In this document: in pieces, positions 9,364 through 12,100 of the stretch
How positions within the stretch are numbered: position 1 is the stretch's first letter
How the letters are laid out: each line of letters starts with the position of its first letter
Source of the DNA: Magnetospirillum sp.
GTDB lineage: Bacteria > Pseudomonadota > Alphaproteobacteria > Rhodospirillales > Magnetospirillaceae
DNA length: 12,100 nt
NCBI GenBank assembly: GCA_016183945.1
Contig: JACPDP010000056.1
Coordinates: 1-12,100, forward strand
Reading direction: 5' to 3'
Position numbers and translations under genes: made by a program
The notes under the pieces: generated by a model
What the model was told of the DNA's origin: nothing
Database searches by the model: none
The model's input: only the letters and a program-made list of their open reading frames with translations

Positions 9364-10665
9364 TCAGCCGGGGAGCACCAGCACGAAGTCGGTGAGGAAT
9401 GGCGCGTTTCGCCGCCGCTCGGAATCATTGCGGCCGAAATTGCCGGCGAGACGGCGCATGAAGTGGCCGTCGCAGCGTTCGAAATCGAAATAGCTGCGGA
9501 TGGCGAGGTGCTCGCCGACGTGGTCGGGCAGCTTTTGCGACCATTTCATGACGCCGTCGCGGAAGGCGCCCTCGCGGGCCTGCTCCTGGCGGGCGTTGGG
9601 GGTGAACTCCTGCTCGTAGAGCTGGGTCAGTTCGCGCCAGCATTTGGCGATGACGTCCGCCTCCTGGCGGATGATGTCCTGGAGCAGTTGGAGGTGCTCC
9701 TCCCGTGGCGGTTCGTAGTTGCCGCGGGTGGCCTCTTCGCGGAACAGCGGCCAGGGGTTGTCCTCGGGCTTGAGGACGGCGGCCTTCTTCTTGACCGGCT
9801 TGGGCGTGCGGAAGGCGTTCCAGCGGGCATCCCAGTTGTGCAGGATGGGGTTGTTGACCTCGCTGCCCTGGATGATGTCGATCAGCTTGTCGCCGCCCAC
9901 CTCGGACCAGTTGTAGCTCATGGCCAGCGAGGCGACGTGCCGGGTGCTGCGCATCTGCGGCAGCACATGGCGTCGCAGCACCTCCTCGTACACGTCGGCG
10001 AAATCGGGGGCCACCAGGAACGGCACCCGCATGCCCTTGGCCCCCCCGCTGATGCGGAACAGCGAAATGATCTTGCGGGAATAGGCACAGATGGTGTCGT
10101 CGAACAGGACGCTGAAATCGATGGGTTTGCCAGCGCCGCCCTCCTGCTGCTGCGTCATGGCCTTGGCCGGCGAGGTGGTCTTCGCGCCCTTGGGGGCGAC
10201 CTGGGCGGCGAACAGCGGCGGCGGCTCCTTGCCGGGGCCGCCCGAGCGGCCGCGATTGGTGCGCGGCGGCGTCACCGTGTTGGCGCCGCGGGCCAGCAGG
10301 GCCTCGAACCCGGCCTGGGTGTTCTCGGCCTCCGAACGCTGCTGCGGTCCCAACATGTGCATGGCCAAGTCGGTGAGGAGACGGAGGTCCTGCTGGCGGG
10401 CTTCGGTATCGGCCGGCAGCATCGGCGCGAAATTCTTGTCGCGGGCCAGCTTGAGTTGGTCCAGCCCCATCCGTTCGGCGGCCTTGGTCATGATCACGGT
10501 GAAGACGACGCCGAGCTGCTTGTCGGTCGCCCATTTGCGCGTTTCGGGGTCGCGCAGCGTCAGCCGGCGAAGCACAAGAATTTGAGGCAGGTCGAGGTGG
10601 CGGGTCGCGGCGATCAGGCTCGCGACCTTGGCCTCGAAATTCTTGTTGGGACCCGTTTCGCTCAT
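9364..10665 (-). CDS. Conserved-looking protein of unknown function, 433 aa
   Basis: I do not recognise this protein. It appears cytoplasmic: no signal peptide and no convincing membrane span. Residues about 8-125 look mostly alpha-helical (LPQILVLRRLTLRDPETRKW). Residues about 129-182 form a low-complexity Pro/Gly/Lys/Thr/Gln-rich linker. From about 183 a second compact region begins (FSVLFDDTICAYSRKII, VPFLVAPDFADVYEEVL, MSYNWSEVGGDKLIDIIQG), continuing to a basic C-terminal segment near FGRNDSERRR. Third codon positions are strongly GC-rich on this strand, as in neighbouring genes. Start ATG 10665 has GGGAGCGGG just upstream; an in-frame ATG at 10689 is the alternative. It lies 10 nt upstream of the VOC gene, as the first gene of a probable pair. 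Confidence 0.8.
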   Translation of the reverse strand: MSETGPNKNFEAKVASLIAATRHLDLPQILVLRRLTLRDPETRKWATDKQLGVVFTVIMTKAAERMGLDQLKLARDKNFAPMLPADTEARQQDLRLLTDLAMHMLGPQQRSEAENTQAGFEALLARGANTVTPPRTNRGRSGGPGKEPPPLFAAQVAPKGAKTTSPAKAMTQQQEGGAGKPIDFSVLFDDTICAYSRKIISLFRISGGAKGMRVPFLVAPDFADVYEEVLRRHVLPQMRSTRHVASLAMSYNWSEVGGDKLIDIIQGSEVNNPILHNWDARWNAFRTPKPVKKKAAVLKPEDNPWPLFREEATRGNYEPPREEHLQLLQDIIRQEADVIAKCWRELTQLYEQEFTPNARQEQAREGAFRDGVMKWSQKLPDHVGEHLAIRSYFDFERCDGHFMRRLAGNFGRNDSERRRNAPFLTDFVLVLPG

Positions 10666-11021
10666 CCCGCTCCCGCGCCCTTCTGGCATCCGGCCCCCGA
10701 GGGAGCGTCCCCCCTCCCTCAATGGGGATATAACAGACGACGCGAGCGCGCAAGCTTCATTCCTGTCGGTTTCCGGCGAACGTGTGAACGGACGCAAACC
10801 ACGGCGCGCCGGGCGTTCGGGCGGAGTCGGCGAGGTCGACAAATACGCCGCCGACAGTATCTCTGTCGGCGGAGCCCAACGACCTCGACGGCCCCGGTGC
10901 CAAACCGCCTTCGCGGGTTTTCATGCCTCATTACCTTAAGATGGCGCATCCGCGCGAAAGCGAAATTAACGCTTGCGGGGGGGCGGGGTTCTTCACCAGG
11001 CTGGCCGGGCAGGAGGACAGC
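10666..11021. other. 356-nt intergenic region between divergent genes
   Basis: No convincing gene is present. It must hold the promoters of the 433-aa gene (minus) and the RHH gene (plus). Visible structure: an inverted repeat GAGGGAG (10699-10705) with CTCCCTC (10714-10720) in the leader of the minus gene; TATAAC on the plus strand at 10729-10734, whose complement also offers TTATAT as a minus-strand -10; a nested inverted repeat at 10831-10887; a terminator-like hairpin at 10902-10921; and a small imperfect hairpin around 10958-10979 just before the RHH gene. No -35/-10 pair here is convincing on either strand. Confidence 0.5.
10831..10921 (+). other. Nested inverted repeat followed by terminator-like hairpin; candidate small RNA or leader element
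   Basis: Outer arms CGAGGTCG (10831-10838) and CGACCTCG (10880-10887) pair over 8 bp. Inside them CCGCCGACAG (10848-10857) pairs perfectly with CTGTCGGCGG (10863-10872) around a 5-nt loop. Fifteen nt further on, AAACCGC (10902-10908) pairs, with one bulge, with GCGGGTTT (10913-10920), followed by one more T. A long structured stem followed by a short hairpin with a T-run is the shape of a small RNA with its terminator, or of a leader upstream of the RHH gene. No strong promoter was identified, so the RNA is hypothetical; the pairing is directly visible. Confidence 0.35.
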
Positions 11022-11237
11022 ATGAGCAAGCGTTCAGTGGTGATCGCCGGACACGCCACCAGCGTATCGCTGGAGGAGGCGTTCTGGGACGAACTGCGCC
11101 AGGTCGCCGAGGCGCGTGGGCAGTCGCTCAATCATCTGGTGGAGGAAATCGACGCCGGACGCCGGGGCAACCTGTCCTCCGCCATCCGCCTGTTCGTGCT
11201 GACGGAGCTGAAGAAGGCAAGTGCCCCCGGCCGCTGA
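11022..11237 (+). CDS. Ribbon-helix-helix (RHH_4-type) domain protein
   Basis: Small DNA-binding-type protein of 71 aa. The opening KRSVVIAGHATSVSLEEAFWDEL with EARGQSLNHLVEEID matches the RHH_4 family common in alphaproteobacteria: a beta-strand that would insert into the major groove as a dimer (residues 3-17) and two helices (about 18-31 and 35-45). GNLSSAIRLFVLTELKK completes the domain. The start is well supported by AGGAGG (11011-11016) 5 nt before the ATG. The stop codon lies in the loop of a 12-bp hairpin. It is probably a transcriptional regulator or antitoxin-like protein, but no toxin partner is adjacent. Its targets are unknown; the divergent 433-aa gene is the obvious first candidate. 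Confidence 0.85.
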   Translation: MSKRSVVIAGHATSVSLEEAFWDELRQVAEARGQSLNHLVEEIDAGRRGNLSSAIRLFVLTELKKASAPGR

Positions 11238-11249
11238 GGCCGGGGGCAC
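11221..11249. terminator. 12-bp perfect hairpin between convergent genes
   Basis: GTGCCCCCGGCC (11221-11232) pairs exactly with GGCCGGGGGCAC (11238-11249) around the loop GCTGA, which contains the TGA stop of the RHH gene. There is no T-run on the plus side; the minus side continues TTGCCTTCTT. It is placed to act as a shared, bidirectional transcript end for the RHH gene and the minus-strand small protein, though it is not a classical intrinsic terminator. Confidence 0.55.
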
Positions 11250-11264
11250 GATCGCGCTAATGGG

Positions 11265-11366
11265 TCAGCGCTTGCGCGTGAACAGCCACATTCCCAGTCC
11301 GGCCGTAACCACCAGGATGCTCACCAGGAAACCCAGAGCGATGATCGCTTCATTGTCGAGAACCAT
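11265..11366 (-). CDS. 33-aa single-span membrane protein
   Basis: Encodes MVLDNEAIIALGF at the N-terminus, then a hydrophobic segment (IIALGFLVSILVVTAGLGMW, residues 8-27) and a basic tail LFTRKR, which predicts one inner-membrane helix with a cytoplasmic C-terminus. AAGAGGGGGC (complement of 11371-11380) is a strong ribosome site just upstream of ATG 11366, so this short start is preferred to the 82-aa open frame that reaches 11513. A perfect FNR box and a second FNR-like box lie upstream. Size and topology recall the tiny accessory subunits of respiratory oxidases (CcoM/CcoQ/CydX-like), but no sequence identity to these is claimed. It could equally be an unrelated anaerobically regulated small protein. 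Confidence 0.65.
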   Translation of the reverse strand: MVLDNEAIIALGFLVSILVVTAGLGMWLFTRKR

Positions 11367-11377
11367 GATTGCCCCCT

Positions 11378-11393
11378 CTTGATAAAAATCAAG
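11378..11393 (-). promoter_or_regulatory. Perfect FNR-type binding site
   Basis: CTTGATAAAAATCAAG is a perfect palindrome containing the FNR/FixK consensus TTGAT-N4-ATCAA (11379-11392). It lies 12 nt upstream of the ATG of the 33-aa gene. A site this close to the start would overlap the predicted transcription start, so repression or fine tuning is more likely than classic activation. The consensus match is seen; the bound factor is inferred. Confidence 0.7.
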
Positions 11394-11434
11394 TCTAGCA
11401 GACATGGCCAGGGTCCGGCTTTGACATGGATCAG
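11392..11434 (-). promoter_or_regulatory. Predicted FNR-dependent (class II) promoter of the 33-aa gene
   Basis: On the minus strand CTGATCCATGTCAA (complement of 11421-11434) matches the FNR consensus at 8 of 10 defined positions. A -10-like TAGACT (complement of 11392-11397) follows. If transcription starts near 11386, the box is centred at about -41.5, the standard position for FNR class II activation. The leader would then be about 20 nt. Confidence 0.5.
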
Positions 11435-11435
11435 C

Positions 11436-11546
11436 GAAGGGTAGGGTGGCGCGCCACCATTTGGAGCGAGGATGGGGGGGGCGGCACCCCGTGAGTATAG
11501 GTGATGCGACCATCCTTGCATCGCCCTCTGGCGGACCCTACCATTC
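11436..11546. repeat. Imperfect terminal-inverted-repeat element of about 111 bp
   Basis: The left end GAAGGGTAGGGT (11436-11447) and the inverted right end ACCCTACCATTC (11535-11546) match at 11 of 12 positions. Inside, GCGAGGATGG (11466-11475) is mirrored by CCATCCTTGC (11510-11519), and GGTGGCGCGCCACC (11445-11458) is a perfect palindrome. No coding capacity is evident. The layout suggests a MITE-like or dispersed palindromic repeat inserted between the FNR-controlled promoter and the next gene. Without other genomic copies this is a structural call only. Confidence 0.4.
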
Positions 11547-11570
11547 GTCCGGGTTCGAGGAGGCGAGGCG

Positions 11571-11996
11571 ATGGCTAAACCGCAATCGGCAGGGTTGACG
11601 CTTTCTGAAAGCAGCGCACTGGCCCTGGCGGAGGCTGCCGTTGACCTCGACACCGCCGACAACGCCGAGCGGTTCGTCTCCGCGCTGGAGACCAACCGGC
11701 GCGTGTGGCAGACCATTCGCGATCTGGCCGAGCATTATGCCTGGCAGGTGCCTGACCGCACCCTCGCCGACTTCGCCATCGAGACCAGCCGCAGCGCTGG
11801 ACGAATCGACGACCAGCGAGTCAGCGCCCTGATCGATCTCAATCGCCGCATCTCCGCCGAACTGGCCCGCGGCGATGACCTCGCGCACATCCGCGATCGG
11901 GCATATTTCCTGTGGGAAAGCCGTGGTCGCCCCCAGGGGCAGGACCTGGAACACTGGCTGCTCGCCGAGATGGAAATTTCCGGACGGGGCCGCTGA
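11571..11996 (+). CDS. FlaF-like N-terminal region with C-terminal DUF2934
   Basis: A 141-aa soluble protein. Residues about 106-136 (IRDRAYFLWESRGRPQGQD followed by LEHWLLAE) fit the DUF2934 motif, a short helical domain of unknown function common in proteobacteria. Residues about 13-98 (SALALAEAAVDLDTADN, then FVSALETNRRVWQTIRDLA and later LIDLNRRISAELARG) resemble the helical FlaF family, which regulates flagellin synthesis in alphaproteobacteria. The FlaF resemblance is my reading of pattern and length and is less secure than the DUF2934 match. The start is supported by AGGAGG (11558-11563), 7 nt before the ATG. No flagellar gene is adjacent in the window. Confidence 0.75.
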   Translation: MAKPQSAGLTLSESSALALAEAAVDLDTADNAERFVSALETNRRVWQTIRDLAEHYAWQVPDRTLADFAIETSRSAGRIDDQRVSALIDLNRRISAELARGDDLAHIRDRAYFLWESRGRPQGQDLEHWLLAEMEISGRGR

Positions 11997-12049
11997 GGGG
12001 GCACCAGGGCAACGAGTCCAGATTAGCAAGTCGTTAATTTTGACCCGTC

Positions 12050-12069
12050 ATGCCCGCGGAAGCGGGCAT
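12050..12069. repeat. Short dispersed-type palindrome near right edge
   Basis: ATGCCCGC (12050-12057) pairs exactly with GCGGGCAT (12062-12069) around GGAA. It is preceded by CGTC and followed by CCATGC. Units of the form CGTCATnCCCGCGGAAGCGGG are widespread intergenic repeats in alphaproteobacteria. It follows the DUF2934 gene by about 50 nt and lacks a T-run, so it is not an obvious terminator. The remaining right-edge sequence (to 12100) shows no gene. Confidence 0.5.
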
Positions 12070-12100
12070 CCATGCGGTGGTGGCCTTCAGACGATGTCGT

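Noticed and set aside
9307..11025. 572-aa open frame on the plus strand
   Set aside because: It is antisense to the 433-aa gene and the VOC start. It has no ribosome site and no recognisable domain, and it runs on through the structured intergenic region.
11022..11366. RHH gene and 33-aa membrane protein as a toxin-antitoxin pair
   Set aside because: They are convergent rather than co-transcribed, and the small protein has its own FNR-type regulation.
11367..11513. 82-aa form of the small membrane protein
   Set aside because: The extension crosses the FNR boxes and the inverted-repeat element, while a clear ribosome site serves ATG 11366.

Overview
The window is GC-rich, densely coding chromosomal DNA that looks like an alphaproteobacterium of the Rhodospirillales (Magnetospirillum-like). 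This is inferred from the split glycyl-tRNA synthetase, the RHH_4 and DUF2934 families, the dispersed palindromes and the FNR-type sites. No search was run, so the genus is a guess.

Layout, left to right. (1) 1-138, minus: the N-terminus of an IS4-like transposase that runs off the left edge. (2) 299-3235, plus: glyQ and glyS, a two-gene operon behind a recognisable sigma70-type promoter. (3) 3324-5974, plus: ppdK (pyruvate phosphate dikinase), broken by an apparent 34-nt deletion at about 3610, then an excellent intrinsic terminator and a long perfect palindrome. (4) 6095-6661, minus: a Tat-exported YcbK/DUF882 (M15-like) peptidase. (5) 6820-8239, plus: mobA and fdhD, overlapping by 8 nt, which finish and sulfurate the molybdenum cofactor for formate dehydrogenase. 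(6) 8271-8891, plus: a DUF4337 membrane protein. (7) 8901-10665, minus: a 433-aa protein I do not recognise, followed by a VOC/glyoxalase-fold protein. (8) 10666-11021: a 356-nt intergenic region with a nested inverted repeat and a terminator-like hairpin. (9) 11022-11237, plus: a ribbon-helix-helix (RHH_4) regulator. (10) 11265-11366, minus: a 33-aa single-span membrane protein with a perfect FNR box and a second FNR-like box upstream. (11) 11571-11996, plus: a 141-aa protein with a FlaF-like N-terminal part and a C-terminal DUF2934 motif. (12) The right edge holds a short dispersed-type palindrome.

How the parts fit. glyQ/glyS charge tRNA-Gly. ppdK would interconvert pyruvate and PEP if intact. 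mobA/fdhD serve Mo enzymes such as formate dehydrogenase. Together with the FNR boxes they suggest an organism that switches between aerobic and microaerobic or anaerobic life. I found no convincing defence system, CRISPR array or biosynthetic cluster. The points most worth a second look are the ppdK deletion, the two-box FNR arrangement at the 33-aa gene, the structured intergenic region at 10831-10921 and the FlaF-like/DUF2934 fusion.
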